DNA of 57,062 nucleotides from Scytonematopsis contorta HA4267-MV1 (GCA_019359035.1 JAHHIC010000098.1:1-57062), one strand, 5' to 3'; counted from the stretch's first letter, positions 46,022 through 56,343 are shown. The notes: generated from the letters alone by a model not told the origin. A program made the numbers and translations.

Positions 46022-46276
46022 TCCGTTCTCCCCTTTGTGAAGCGGGGGGTTATTCGCACAGCAAAATAGTAGCACTTTTTTTGTACAAAATGCTACTTAG
46101 CTAAGTAATTGGATAGCTTGCTACTATTACCTGCTAAATCAAGCTTTTTTCACAGCAATCCAGGCGAATACCCACCCAAGTTGCTGTAAATTGTATCTTA
46201 TTTTATACAGGAAATTTGCACTCTATCAAAAATTTTGTATAAAATCACACGAAAGACCTAACTCTCTCAATACCCC

Positions 46277-46430
46277 TGAACTAAAGTATCCGAAGCGGAC
46301 GCTGGCGCGAACGGGCTAAAAGCTGAAACCCGTTACAAACGGGTTTGAATTTATACTTTTATCTTGCTTTTAACCCGTTTTTAACGGGTTTTAGCTTTTA
46401 GCCCTCACTTTAGTGAAGGGATTTATGGAT
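46277..46430. repeat. Long nested-hairpin intergenic repeat
   Basis: Arms GGGCTAAAAGCT...AAACCCGTT and AACGGGTTTTAGCTTTTAGCCC can pair over the whole length, with inner hairpins ACCCGTT-AC-AAACGGGT and AACCCGTTTTTAACGGGTT. It fills the gap between drmD and drmMI and may end or process that transcript. Confidence 0.7.
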
Positions 46431-46436
46431 TTGTGT

Positions 46437-49400
46437 CTAGTTTGAGATTGGCCATAGGTAAACTAGTCCTACTGGTTCTACTCGGTCTGCTTTTACTTGG
46501 TAAGTGTTTTGTATGCGGATGGGTTCGCTAGTTATTTCTTTTTCTAGTTCTGTGATGCGTTTGTTCCAATGACGAATATCTGCTTCTAGTTGGCGTTTTT
46601 CGTCATTATTAAAATCTTTCATAAAAGGTAAATCCAGTTGTATACCTTTTGAGTTATCTTTAGTATTATCCTTTTGATATTTTTGGATTTCTTTAAGAAT
46701 ACGATTGCGTTGTTCTTCTAGAAGGTTTTTCATTTCTGATGCTTCTTTTTCTCCCCGTTCTATGAGTTTTTTATTTGCTCTTTCGGTCATGAGTTGAGCG
46801 CGTTTTTCTAAGTGGGGAATTAGTTCTTCTACGTCTCTTGCTGCGTAATTTTTGAAGCGTTCTTTAATGGATTCGGGTACTTTTGTAAAAGCGGGAGTTG
46901 CTAAGGAATCTTCTAAAACTTGAAGTGCGTCTTTTTTTTCTCCTTCGCTTAAGGGTCGTAATTTTCCTTTACCTCTTGCTTCTGGAGGAATCCACTCTGC
47001 TGCAACGGCTATAACTTCGTCGTGTAATCTTGCTGCGCGCTCGCCGTATAATGATAGTCTACCTAAGGCGATAACTTTTGGTATGGGGTCGTTTGTAAAA
47101 CAAATACAAGCGCGTGTTAGTTCGTTATATAAAAATCCTTGGGATAAAAAGCGTCCTAATAAACGTTGAACTATGCGATGTTCTAGGTGTAAGTGAACAA
47201 CTTTTCCGTCTAGGGAACCTGGGTCACGAAATACGACGGGACGAATGGTGGTTGCTTTTCTCCATTCCCAAATTTTTTGTCCTTTATTGCGTTCTGGTCT
47301 CAGTGTATCAATGGTTGTTGCCCATGTTAAATCGGCTCCTGTTTGTTTGTCTAGAGCGGGTAATAGCCAACGAGCGCTGTCTGGGTCTTCTACTGCTTCT
47401 TTTTGGTTCAAAGGTTCTAGGGGTTGCGCTCCTAAAATTTCTAAGGAGGCAGACAGAGCGTCTCGAAAATGTTTTTCTGATAAACCAAGCCATTGTCGTG
47501 ACTCTCTGAGCATGTTTTCTAGTCCGGTTTGTTGCTCATAAAGTTTCTCTTTTTGAACTCTAATTGCTTCAAGTTCTTCTTTTATTGCTGTTCCTTTGTT
47601 AACTAGCTCATCATTAATATTGTCGGCTATTTTTATTGCTTCTGTTAAAGCTTTTTCTTCGTTTGTGCGAATACCTTTATCTAGGAGCTTAAAAATATTT
47701 CTTTCAATTACGGGGGAAAGACTACCCAATTCTTGCTGAATTGTTGCTGTTTTTTGTACTAATGTATCTAGTACTCTATCTTCTGAGCGTTGGGGTAGTA
47801 CAAAATAATGACATCTAACTATTTTTTCACGCTGGAGTTTGCGGTCAATGCGACCATTTCTTTGTTCCATTTTAGAGGGATTCCAGGGGACATCAAAGTG
47901 GAATAGGTCTGCACAATAGTTTTGTAAATTAATTCCTTCTCGTGCTGCGTCTGTTGCGATTAAAATTCTTAAGGGGTGTTCGGATGGTTCTGTGTTAAAA
48001 GCTGTTTTAATTATTTCTCGTCTTTCTTCTCCCATACCACCATGAAAACTATCGATGCGTTCGTTTTCTTGGTTTGATTTGGCTATTGCTGCTGATAGTT
48101 GCCTTCCTCAGTAGCATTTAGTGTCAGTATATTCAGTAAATATAAGGACGCGACGATTTGTCCAAGTAGCGCCTTTTTTTCCTAGTTCTGGGCAAAGATT
48201 TTCTTTTATCCAGGTAATTAATTTTTCTGTTTTGCTGTCTGTTTTATACCGATTATATTCGGCAATTTCTGTCATTTCTTCTAGTAATTTTAATTCTTGC
48301 TGACTAATATCTAATGCAGCAGTTTGTGTTGCTTTTGTCATTTGAAAGTCTTCTTCTGCTTGTACTTCTTCTTCGGGAATTTCTGCTCGGTCGTCGTCGG
48401 AACCAGGTGTTTGTACAAGTAAAGGAAAATTTTTGGAGGTAGATAATGGGAATAATGGGGTGTAATTAGATTGGTTGTTTTCGGCTTGACGCTGAATGGC
48501 GTTGCGATGTACTTTTAGCGTGCGTGCAAATGCTTCTATTGAAGATAGTAGTCGTTTTTGTAATGAGGTAATCACAAGCATTGCGGTGACTATATTAGAC
48601 TTCGGAGCATTTTTGAGACGCTCTTCCCGGAGGGTGCGATATTGTTGTAAAAGTTCTGCGAGTTTTAATTCTGGAGCGTCTGTGGGTAAGTTATCAATGA
48701 TGATAGGAATAATTTGACGTTCTGGGAAGTCGGTGTCTCCTATTTCTCGTAAGTCTTGTTTTAAACGTCTCACCATTACTGCGTCAAGGATTTTTTTGCC
48801 TTTTACGGGGACTCCTCGACAAAAACGCTGTGGGTCGAGAATTTCTAGTAATGCTGCGAAACTGTTGGAGTGTCCGTTATGAGGGGTGGCTGAGAGAAAT
48901 AATTTGTGTTCAAAGCGGGGTGCTATATCTCTGATTGTTTTGGTTAGTTGTGAATCTACTGCGTATTTGGAACTGCTAGCTGGTGCTGCGTTGTGAGCTT
49001 CGTCTAATATTAACATGGAGCCTGGAGAAAAATCTGAGAGCCAATCTCTGAGGGATGCTGCGTAAAATTCATCTCGAATTAATGCGTGGGAGATAATGAA
49101 ACGGTTGTGTGTTGTCCAGGGGTTGATGCTATAACCTCGTTCTCGTCTTTGTGCTGCGATAAAGTCTCGGTCAAGAATTTTGAATATTAAACCAAAACGG
49201 TTCTCCATTTCGGATTGCCATTGACGAACTACTGAGGGGGGACAGGAGATGATGACACGCTGGATTTTTTGACGCATTAACATTTCGCGTAAAATTAACC
49301 CTGCTTCGATGGTTTTGCCTAAGCCTACGTCGTCTGCTATAAATAAGGATATTCTGGGCATTAATAATGCTTTTCTTAAAGATTCTAGTTGGTAGGCTTT

Positions 49401-49730
49401 GACTTCGATTCCTGCTCTGTAGGGTGCTTGGAATAGTTTGGGGTTTGTGGAGGTGACGCAGTTCCAACGGAGAGCGTGTATGTAGGCTGAGAAGTATTTT
49501 GCTTGGTCGAAGCCTTTTTTAGCTACTGATTCCCATGATGATATTCCTATGATTTGTGCGTCTACTTCTCTTTCCCAAAATACTTGCAGCTGTTGACCTT
49601 GAGCGTCGTCTTCTAAACAAGCTAGACGTACGCGGGTGTCTCCGTTTTCTGATGCTGAGGGGGTAACTTCTTCTACTAAGTATTGACGCGAGCGAACTCG
49701 GATTATTTGCCCTGCTTGGATTTCTGTCAT
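46437..49730 (-). pseudogene. drmD: DISARM SNF2-like helicase DrmD, interrupted by an in-frame TGA
   Basis: The first part (49730-48108) has motif I IADDVGLGKTIEAG, motif II ILDEAHN and motif III LFLSATPHNG. It ends ...LIFTEYTDTKCY-TGA (48108-48110). The same frame continues without a further stop (GRQLSAAIAKSNQENERIDS, then SFHGGMGEERRE), leading to motifs V and VI (ATDAAREGINLQNYC, QRNGRIDRKLQ) and a coiled-coil-rich end at 46437. A single CGA-to-TGA change would explain the break. The total is about 1097 codons. Either the system is inactive or the halves are made separately (restart at ATG 48035). Confidence 0.85.
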
Positions 49731-49851
49731 CAGTGTTTTATTTATATTTTATACATTGTATTTTACACCTGGTGAATGGAATATGCCTTTATGGGCACCC
49801 TACGCGATAGCGAAGCTTATGCCCGAAGGGCTATACGCGGCTATACAAGCA

Positions 49852-49871
49852 AAACCCACCTTCGTGGGTTT
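49852..49871. repeat. AAACCCAC-CTTC-GTGGGTTT hairpin
   Basis: This perfect 8-bp hairpin sits among short cyanobacterial repeats (CTACGCGATAGCGAAGC-like at 49800) upstream of drmD. It is likely a repeat or terminator. The stretch 49731-50739 also holds MITE copy 2, a gene remnant, the 50273 hairpin and the relaxase upstream region. Confidence 0.55.
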
Positions 49872-49906
49872 AAGTGTTAAAATTCAGGTTATAATGTAAA
49901 GCTTTT

Positions 49907-50055
49907 GCAAATATAGGGATAATCATTATCAAAAATCTATCAACACATTGCTAAATAATGAATATTAATTTAAACTGATTGCCAATAACCAAAAAATACA
50001 GCCCTGAAACTGTTGTAAAACCTATTAACCGATAATGATTATCCCTAAATTTCGC
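49907..50055. mobile_element. MITE copy 2 with Fur/Zur-box-like ends
   Basis: A 149-bp element has ends GCAAATATAGGGATAATC (left) and, inward from the right, GCGAAATTTAGGGATAATC. Both continue ATTATC. The interior matches copy 1 at 24251 (CCAATAACCAAAAAATA, CCTGAAAC). Its right end abuts, and reads into, the gene remnant that follows. Confidence 0.75.
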
Positions 50056-50056
50056 A

Positions 50057-50218
50057 GAAGCTATTATAGCTAAATATCAAATTGACCCTCGGTATTTACA
50101 AGAAATTTTGCAAAAGTTAGTATTTAAGGGAATGCTTGAAGGGATTGAACCACCAAAACTTAACTTACATCTTGCACTACTAAAAATTCATGTCATAATC
50201 ATAACCATATTTACTTAA
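50057..50218 (+). pseudogene. Remnant of a winged-helix-type gene
   Basis: The open frame EAIIAKYQIDPRYLQEILQK followed by LVFKGMLEGIE looks like the recognition helix region of an Rrf2-like winged helix, then ends after about 25 unrelated codons. It has no start codon and begins at the MITE edge, which probably cut it. Confidence 0.3.
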
Positions 50219-50272
50219 ATACAATCGTCCCTTTCTACGACAGCCAGGGAATAAATTAAGAGTCTAAAAGCT

Positions 50273-50292
50273 AAAGTCCTCTTTAGAGGACT
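50273..50292. repeat. AGTCCTC-TTTA-GAGGACT hairpin
   Basis: A 7-bp perfect hairpin preceded by AAAAGCTAA, in the style of other cyanobacterial intergenic hairpins. No U-tract directly follows. Confidence 0.5.
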
Positions 50293-50739
50293 AGAAATAG
50301 CGTTTTATTTTAAGTATAAATAGAGAAAATTTTATCCTTGTATTAGTTGTTTATACGTAAGGTGCATTATGAGTCTTATGTAAAAGCGCTAAGATTTTTT
50401 TGGTACAATAGTATGTATTTTTTTGGTTTTCTTTGTAGTAATATTTTATTCTTGTTGCCTGATTAATACAGATGTGTTTTCTCTACTTGTCAGTTCTTAT
50501 TTTGACTTTTAGTTTAAATTTTTGTGTGTTTATAACTAAAAAAAACGCGCTTTTATTTCTTTCTGATGTATAATTTATATTATATATTTAGTTCTGTTTC
50601 TATTCTTTTTATGTAGTTTATCTTACTACGCAACCTGATAGGTAACGAAAAGAAACTTTGTGATGAAGAAGTGAAAATATTTGTTGAGTAAAAAAACATA
50701 GTTTATTCCTGCTCCCGCTGAGAGTGAGAAGATGCTCTC

Positions 50740-52500
50740 ATGATAAGTTATGCAGTTTGCCGAATCGAAAAGATAAAGAGTTGGGAAGCGCTAGTTGCAA
50801 GAGCGATGCACTCTTCGAGGGAGCGTACAGTTTGTAATGCCGACCCAAATATAAAAAATATCCGATTGATTGACCAAAACGACAAGGAAAATTTGAAGAC
50901 GCTGTTCGTCGAAAAAATCGGAGAGCAAACGATTCGCTCGAATGCGGTTTTGGGAATCGAGATGTTACTAAGCGCTAGTCCCCAATACTTCCGTCCGGAT
51001 AACCCAGCGATACCGGGAGCTTACATTCAAGAACTGGTCGATAATTTTGTTGCTGCTTCTAGTCAATGGTTACTCGACCGTTACCAAGACCGGGTTCTCA
51101 GAGCGGACTTGCATTTGGATGAATCGACCCCACATATTCATGCTTTTATTGTGCCCATCGACCACCGGGGAAGGTTAAATTCCAGAGCGCTGTTCAACGG
51201 CAGAAAACAAATGTCGGAGTTGCAGGAAAGTTTTGCCAATGCTGTAAAACATCTGGGAATCGAGCGTGGTATCAAAGGGAGTAAAGCTAAACACACTGAC
51301 ATCAAAAAATATTATACTGCCGTTAACTGTAAATCAGTTCATATAAATCTTGAAGATGTTTTACCAGCACCTACTCCAAACCAAACTGCTGAAGATTATC
51401 GCGAGTCAGTAAAAGAAATTCTTCAACCACAGCTTGATACTTTAAACCACCAACTTGCTGACCGTGAATTTAAACTGAGAGAAGAAAAAAGGCTTGAGAA
51501 AACTGTGCAAGCAAGCGAACGGGAGCGTCAAAAATTACAAGACCGATTGCAAAATATTGAGTGGACTATAGAATTGTGGCAAGCTCAAGCTCACTTGTTG
51601 CGAGACTTACCTTTGGAAGATGTGGCTTATCATTTGGGATTATTCCCCGACCCATCTATAAATAATAGATGGGTTTGCGATGGACACACCATCAATATAA
51701 TTGGTTCTCGATTTTATGATTTTGTTGGTAAGCAACATGGTGGTGGTGGTGCTATTGATTTGGTGATGCATCTCCTAAACTGTAGTTTTCGAGAAGCGAT
51801 TGTTTGGTTGCACGATACTTTTGGTGAGTCGGGTATGTTGCGTGCTTTGGTTGAGCGCGCTCGCAATGAAGCTGAAAAAATTATTGATGGTGAGCTTCCA
51901 CAGAATTTTGTTCCACCACAACCAGATGAAAGTCGATGGCTTGATGTGTCTGACTATTTAACGAAGACGCGAAAATTACCGTCCGCTTTAATTGGTAGCT
52001 TGCACTCGTCTGGGTTGATTTATTCTGATGCGAAGAAAAATGCTGTGTTTTTGATGCGCTCTTTTGAGTCCGAAGTTACTGGGGCTTTTTTGCGGGGAAC
52101 TCATGGAGAAAATAATTCTTTTTATGGACTAGCAAAAGGAAGCAAGCGCAATAAAGGGTGGTTCCATATTACAAGTGGTGGACAAGCTGACGATAAAATT
52201 ACTCGCGCTGTTATGGCTAAGTCACCGATTGAAGCTTTATCTTTTGCTGTGTTGGACACATATAAATCTCTGAAAACAATTTACATCGCGGTGGATAGTC
52301 CCCGCTGCTTACCTGTTGAATTTTTAACTTACATTCCCAACCTCGTCGCTGCCTATCACAACAATGCTTCTGGTCAGGAAATTTTTCTGGCGATTAAAAA
52401 AATTCTGCCACAAGTTACTCAGCTTAAACCAAAAGCGGAAGATTGGAACCAACAGCTTGTTCAATATGGTTCACGGTTTAACATTGAGTCAGACCTTTGA
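50740..52500 (+). CDS. MobV-family relaxase fused to DUF3991/TOPRIM primase-like region
   Basis: In this 586-aa protein the N-terminus SYAVCRIEKIKS and the metal-binding motif HLDESTPHIH (residues 125-134) define a MobV/Pre relaxase, which nicks oriT and leads plasmid DNA into a recipient. After a coiled-coil linker (about 235-275), residues about 290-365 are a CHC2-like fold without the zinc Cys (FVGKQHGGGGAIDLVMHL). Residues about 385-585 resemble DUF3991 and TOPRIM (SPIEALSFAVLD, TIYIAVD). The fusion would nick and then help prime the transferred strand. TGAGAG/CTCTCA (50719-50740) forms a hairpin touching the start codon. Confidence 0.88.
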   Translation: MISYAVCRIEKIKSWEALVARAMHSSRERTVCNADPNIKNIRLIDQNDKENLKTLFVEKIGEQTIRSNAVLGIEMLLSASPQYFRPDNPAIPGAYIQELVDNFVAASSQWLLDRYQDRVLRADLHLDESTPHIHAFIVPIDHRGRLNSRALFNGRKQMSELQESFANAVKHLGIERGIKGSKAKHTDIKKYYTAVNCKSVHINLEDVLPAPTPNQTAEDYRESVKEILQPQLDTLNHQLADREFKLREEKRLEKTVQASERERQKLQDRLQNIEWTIELWQAQAHLLRDLPLEDVAYHLGLFPDPSINNRWVCDGHTINIIGSRFYDFVGKQHGGGGAIDLVMHLLNCSFREAIVWLHDTFGESGMLRALVERARNEAEKIIDGELPQNFVPPQPDESRWLDVSDYLTKTRKLPSALIGSLHSSGLIYSDAKKNAVFLMRSFESEVTGAFLRGTHGENNSFYGLAKGSKRNKGWFHITSGGQADDKITRAVMAKSPIEALSFAVLDTYKSLKTIYIAVDSPRCLPVEFLTYIPNLVAAYHNNASGQEIFLAIKKILPQVTQLKPKAEDWNQQLVQYGSRFNIESDL

Positions 52501-52548
52501 CGCTAGACTAAAAATAAATGCAACATATGTACGAGTGCAAATCTTTTT

Positions 52549-52971
52549 ATGTTACTAGAGCTAAGACAATTGAGAATTCAACCGGGACAGCAACTGTTAC
52601 TTGAGGATATTAGTTGGCAACAATTAGAAGGTATAATAGCCGAATTGGGAGAACATCGTGCTGCTAGACTTTCTTATAGTTATGGATTTCTAGAAATTAT
52701 GGTTCCCTTACCTGAACACGAAAAAGCTAAAGAAATTATTAGCGATATGATAAAAATTTTACTGGAGACACGACAAATTGCTTTTGAGTCTTTGGGTTCG
52801 ACAACTTTAAAAAATAAACGCATGACTCAAGCTGTAGAACCTGATACTTGTTTTTATATTAAAAATCAAGCAGCAGTTATTGGTAAAAATCGCCTCGATA
52901 TGAGTGTTGACTTCCCACAATTAATTTACCTTATGGTAATGTTCCTGTTACTCAAGCCTCTGCTGGGATGA
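52549..52971 (+). pseudogene. Uma2-family nuclease, 3'-truncated
   Basis: The first 120 codons match the Uma2 layout of cyanobacteria (ARLSYSYGFLEIMVPLPEHE, then EPDTCFYIKNQ and NRLDMSVDFP). At about 52914 the similarity stops just after the DFP that precedes the catalytic PDL..E segment. The frame continues only 17 codons, overlapping the next fragment. The join looks like a deletion fusing two genes. Function lost. Confidence 0.75.
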
Positions 52972-53555
52972 AGCGTATTTTGGGACTTGCTTATTTACTT
53001 GTTTGGACTTGGTACGAACATAAAAAAGCTTCTGAACTTAGAAAACAAAAACCAATCAACCAAATAGTTTTATTGATTGATGAAGTTGAGTCTCACTTAC
53101 ATCCCCAGTGGCAAAGAGTGATTTTACCTGCTATTTTAGATGTGGTAACTGAGTTACAAAATAGTATGAAAATACAGGCTTTAGTTACTACTCATTCCCC
53201 ACTTGTTTTAGCTTCTTTGGAACCAAGTTTTGATGAGGAAGTAGACAAATTATTTTTATTTAAGTTACAAAATAAAGAGGTTACTCTCGATGAAGTTCCT
53301 TGGGCTAAACAAGGAGACACTGTTGGTTGGTTAACATCAGAAATTTTTGGACTCAAACAAGCTCGTTCTAAGGAAGCAGAAATTGTAATTGAAGCTGCTG
53401 AAGTTTGGATGCGAAATGGTGATATGAATGAGTTACCAGATAATTTTAGAAACCACACGCAAATTCATCAAGAACTACTCAGAGTGTTACCCGGACATGA
53501 CCCCTTTTGGCCTCGTTGGATAGTCACATCAGAAAAAAGAAGTTCTGGGGTATAA
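52914..53555 (+). pseudogene. Septu-like (PtuA/AAA_21) ATPase, 5'-truncated
   Basis: The frame opens at the junction with the Uma2 fragment (LPYGNVPVTQASAGMKRILG, the ABC signature region). It continues with Walker B VLLIDEVESHLHPQWQR and the H-loop VTTHSPLVL. The Walker A half is missing. ABC ATPases of this class pair with a small HNH nuclease in Septu (PtuAB) and related defence systems, and such a gene follows 6 bases after the stop. A short product from the ATG at 52968 would be inactive. Confidence 0.75.
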
Positions 53556-53560
53556 CATAG

Positions 53561-53875
53561 ATGATACCGTTTGACCCTATACCAGAGCCACCAGATTTTG
53601 ATGAAAAAGTTCGACAGCGAGGAAATGCTTGGTTGGCAAAAAATCCTGACCCAAAAAAAGGAACCAAAGATTATTGTTCTCCTTTCAAGAGTTATTTGGC
53701 TGATGGATTTAAAAATTTGTGTGCCTACTCAGTAATGTATGAACCAGTTGGTACTGTAGACCATTATCTTAGCCGTGATAATTACCGCAGTCTGGGTATT
53801 TTGTTGCAGAGGTTTGAAATATGTAAGTTAATGTTATTCCTATACTACTATCCACTAGTACAAGCTGTTATTTGA
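53561..53875 (+). pseudogene. HNH nuclease (PtuB-like), 3'-truncated
   Basis: It starts MIPFDPIPEPPDFDEKVRQRG and reaches the start of an HNH core (CAYSVMYEPVGTVDHYLSRD). After NYRSLG the sequence turns into unrelated hydrophobic codons, and the second Asn/His part is missing. Together with the ATPase fragment it marks a decayed Septu-like two-gene defence unit. Confidence 0.7.
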
Positions 53876-53993
53876 ACTGCGATCGTCGGTATTGACCTCT
53901 TCACTGTTAGCGGTGCGACAAACAATAAGCTGAGCCTCAAAAAAACAACTCGTAATCCGCACCAAAAGTACTACTAGCCATAGTCTGACCAGA

Positions 53994-54693
53994 TTACAAC
54001 ATTTTCTCCATGAACACAGTACACGAACTATCGTTGTATCGTTCGATTGGGTAAAAGCCAAGTTTCTTGTAAAATTTAAGTGCTTGTGATTGCCGTTCTG
54101 AGTTAGCCAAGTCAAGTCTCACCAATGAAGGCAGAGGGCAGAGGGCATTTCGCAGAAGGTAAGAATCTAATTTCCCTCTGCCTTTATAGTAGTTGCACCA
54201 TTATTTATTTATGAAAAACAAACAAAAAATTTTTTCCGCGACGCTTTTCGCTTGGAAAAAAGAAGTCCGTAGTTATTTCGAATATATTTATTTATGGGGA
54301 ATCATAGCTGCAAAATGCCTCCAGCATAGATGCCTTCTTAATTTTTGATACCCTGTCTGCAGCGCAAAATCGAAAAGCATTTTAGTCATCTCCTGACCAA
54401 ACCCCTGTCCCCGATACTATGCAGAGAAACCACATTCGTTTGAGTTCACAAATTTCATTGTCAAGTTGCCGAATTGCCCTAGTACCTACAACTTGTTCTG
54501 CATCGACCAAAACCAAGAACATACCACGATTGTCGAAGTAATGTGACTGCACATTATCGATATCAGAGAATGAATCAAATTGCTTGAATTCTTTTTCGGT
54601 TAATGCACTCTGCCAAATTTCCAAGCAAACCGTCGTAATAATTTGCTTAGCTTGTTGCACTTGATATTGCTGAATTAGTTTAATTTCGGTCAC
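53994..54693 (-). pseudogene. GNAT N-acetyltransferase, frameshifted and split by a repeat element
   Basis: The N-terminal part (54693-54382) reads MTEIKLIQQYQVQQAKQI... to ELKRMWFL. The acetyl-CoA loop (RGQGFGQEMTKMLFDF, LQTGYQKLR) continues in the next frame. About 215 bp of unrelated sequence follows, and then the missing end (RLDLANSERQSQALKFYKKL, GFYPIERYND, to TAA at 53994). Both later pieces are in one frame. The gene is a clear pseudogene with one frameshift and one insertion. Confidence 0.8.
54123..54340. repeat. Repeat element inserted in the GNAT gene (GGCAGAG type at one end)
   Basis: The insert begins with AAGGCAGAGGGCAGAGGGCA, paired with TTCCCTCTGCCTTTATAG about 45 bases on, i.e. 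the palindromic element seen at 1383. About 150 bp of other non-coding sequence follows. Its placement inside a recognisable gene shows that it is, or travelled with, a mobile repeat. Confidence 0.55.
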
Positions 54694-54743
54694 ATCCCTT
54701 CGTTGTAGAATAATTAAACAAACATGTTAAGCAGGGTGCTAAA

Positions 54744-55406
54744 TTGAAAGAACTAAACAACGAGCAAATAGGTGTTTCAATCAAAAAGCAGATTGAAGAT
54801 GTCGCAACACAAAATAATACTAACCCAAACCAACCTTTGTTGGAAAGCTTTGCATCTGTTGCACTACAAGTAGCGCTTGTACAATATGATGAGTGGGGTA
54901 GAGGAATAATATTGGGCATCGAGAAAGGAAAACATAAAGATTTTCTCTATGTTCCTTTACCCAATACGGATGTTGCTTTATGGATGGCCAGCGTAGAATT
55001 TAAACGTGAAGTTACCAGCGTCCTACAGCAGTACGACCCAACCAAAGAAGCAGTTATTGTAATGGCTGTTCCACCTACAGTGCAGTTATTTGTTGCACAA
55101 CCAAATGGTAAAATGAACATCGTGAGAATAAGCGATGTAATTCTTGCTCCCATCAGCTTGCCACCGTCTATCAATGTCCGTAAAGAACAAGATGGAAGTT
55201 ATTTTTGTTTTGTATTTACCCACAAAGAACTTGGCAAGCTTGGAAGAATTGTATTGATACCTCATCCAGCAACCGGACAAACTGAAATCAAATGTGAAAT
55301 AGTTCAAAATAGTGGATTTTCTTTAGACGCCAAAAAACAAGAGAAAATATTTTATCCTCTAGCTAAAGAATTAATTGCACGGATGGGAATAGGACTGGCT
55401 AAATAA
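54744..55406 (+). CDS. Unknown soluble protein
   Basis: This 220-aa protein starts at TTG with AGGG upstream; no ATG lies upstream in frame. It is strand-rich with hydrophobic stretches (VIVMAVPPTVQLFVAQ, LGRIVLIPHPATGQ) but no membrane segment. It is divergent from the GNAT remnant and 50 bases ahead of another unknown gene on the same strand, so the two may form an operon. No family recognised. Confidence 0.6.
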   Translation: MKELNNEQIGVSIKKQIEDVATQNNTNPNQPLLESFASVALQVALVQYDEWGRGIILGIEKGKHKDFLYVPLPNTDVALWMASVEFKREVTSVLQQYDPTKEAVIVMAVPPTVQLFVAQPNGKMNIVRISDVILAPISLPPSINVRKEQDGSYFCFVFTHKELGKLGRIVLIPHPATGQTEIKCEIVQNSGFSLDAKKQEKIFYPLAKELIARMGIGLAK

Positions 55407-55455
55407 TTAGTGGGTCATCTCCTGGCGACTATAAAATGGGAAATGTTGTAAGATT

Positions 55456-56343
55456 ATGCAGCTACCAGAATCAGAAGCTGACTATTTTTTTAGCCTCTTT
55501 AAACCTCTATTGGTTTACACAAGTCACAAATTCCAGATAAATCCAGGGATTAAAAATCCGGAGGATATAGAAAAAAATTCTTTTGAGGAAACAGTAAAAA
55601 TTCGAGGAATGCTTTATCAAAACCCTCAGCTTTTCGATAGTTTTCTTGAAGAAAAAGCGGAAAGCTTATCAAGAGAAGATATTGCGATGATTGAGAGTTG
55701 GAAAGATTTTATTCTAGGTAGATTTTTGGTTTTTAGATATTTGAAAAAACATACAATTTTCCTGAATGCGGATAAACCTCACAAAGTTTATGGAGTTCTT
55801 TCTCTTTATAGTCCTTTTGAGGATATAGTTGGTTCAACTCTCCCCAGATTAGCTGAGACAGTACTGCTTCCTTTTAAAGATAAAATTGTCTCAGATGGTA
55901 TATTTCAGTTTTTTAACATCTATGTTGACTCTAATATACGGAGAGGACTGAAAGAAATCTATGAGGAAGCGAAGACAAGATTTGGTATTATAACTTCTCT
56001 GACAACCTCTATTACTGAGGTTGAAACAGCAGACGTCGCTAAATTAAAAACCTATTTAAAAAGTCAAACTAATCTAGAAAAACACTGGAATGAAATTCAA
56101 TTCCTTAAAAACAAAAGCTCCGAATTAAAGCATATTTATTATCAAGAAGTTGCTAAAGTTTATGCAAAAAAATATAGTGAGGGATGGCAAGAAATTGGTT
56201 TAAACAATGTTTGGTTTGCTTTATTTGAAGCTATGCCAATTGCTAGCGGTAAAACTCAGACTGATGTTGAACGAGTCGTAAAGCAAATTCTCCCTAATCC
56301 CCAACACAAATTTGTCTATTATTTTTATCTCAAAGGTAAATAA
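55456..56343 (+). CDS. Unknown helical protein
   Basis: This 295-aa, Lys/Glu/Phe-rich, mostly helical protein has no signal peptide. It shows segments such as FEDIVGSTLPRLAETVLLPF and WQEIGLNNVWFALFEAMPI but no motif that I can name. The RBS is weak. It probably shares a transcript with the preceding gene. A membrane-associated or structural role cannot be excluded. Confidence 0.6.
   Translation: MQLPESEADYFFSLFKPLLVYTSHKFQINPGIKNPEDIEKNSFEETVKIRGMLYQNPQLFDSFLEEKAESLSREDIAMIESWKDFILGRFLVFRYLKKHTIFLNADKPHKVYGVLSLYSPFEDIVGSTLPRLAETVLLPFKDKIVSDGIFQFFNIYVDSNIRRGLKEIYEEAKTRFGIITSLTTSITEVETADVAKLKTYLKSQTNLEKHWNEIQFLKNKSSELKHIYYQEVAKVYAKKYSEGWQEIGLNNVWFALFEAMPIASGKTQTDVERVVKQILPNPQHKFVYYFYLKGK

Noticed and set aside
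4314-48110. Stop-codon reassignment, from the in-frame TAG (4314) and TGA (48108)
   Set aside because: Different stops are involved and all other genes use TAA, TAG and TGA as normal ends; isolated nonsense changes explain both.
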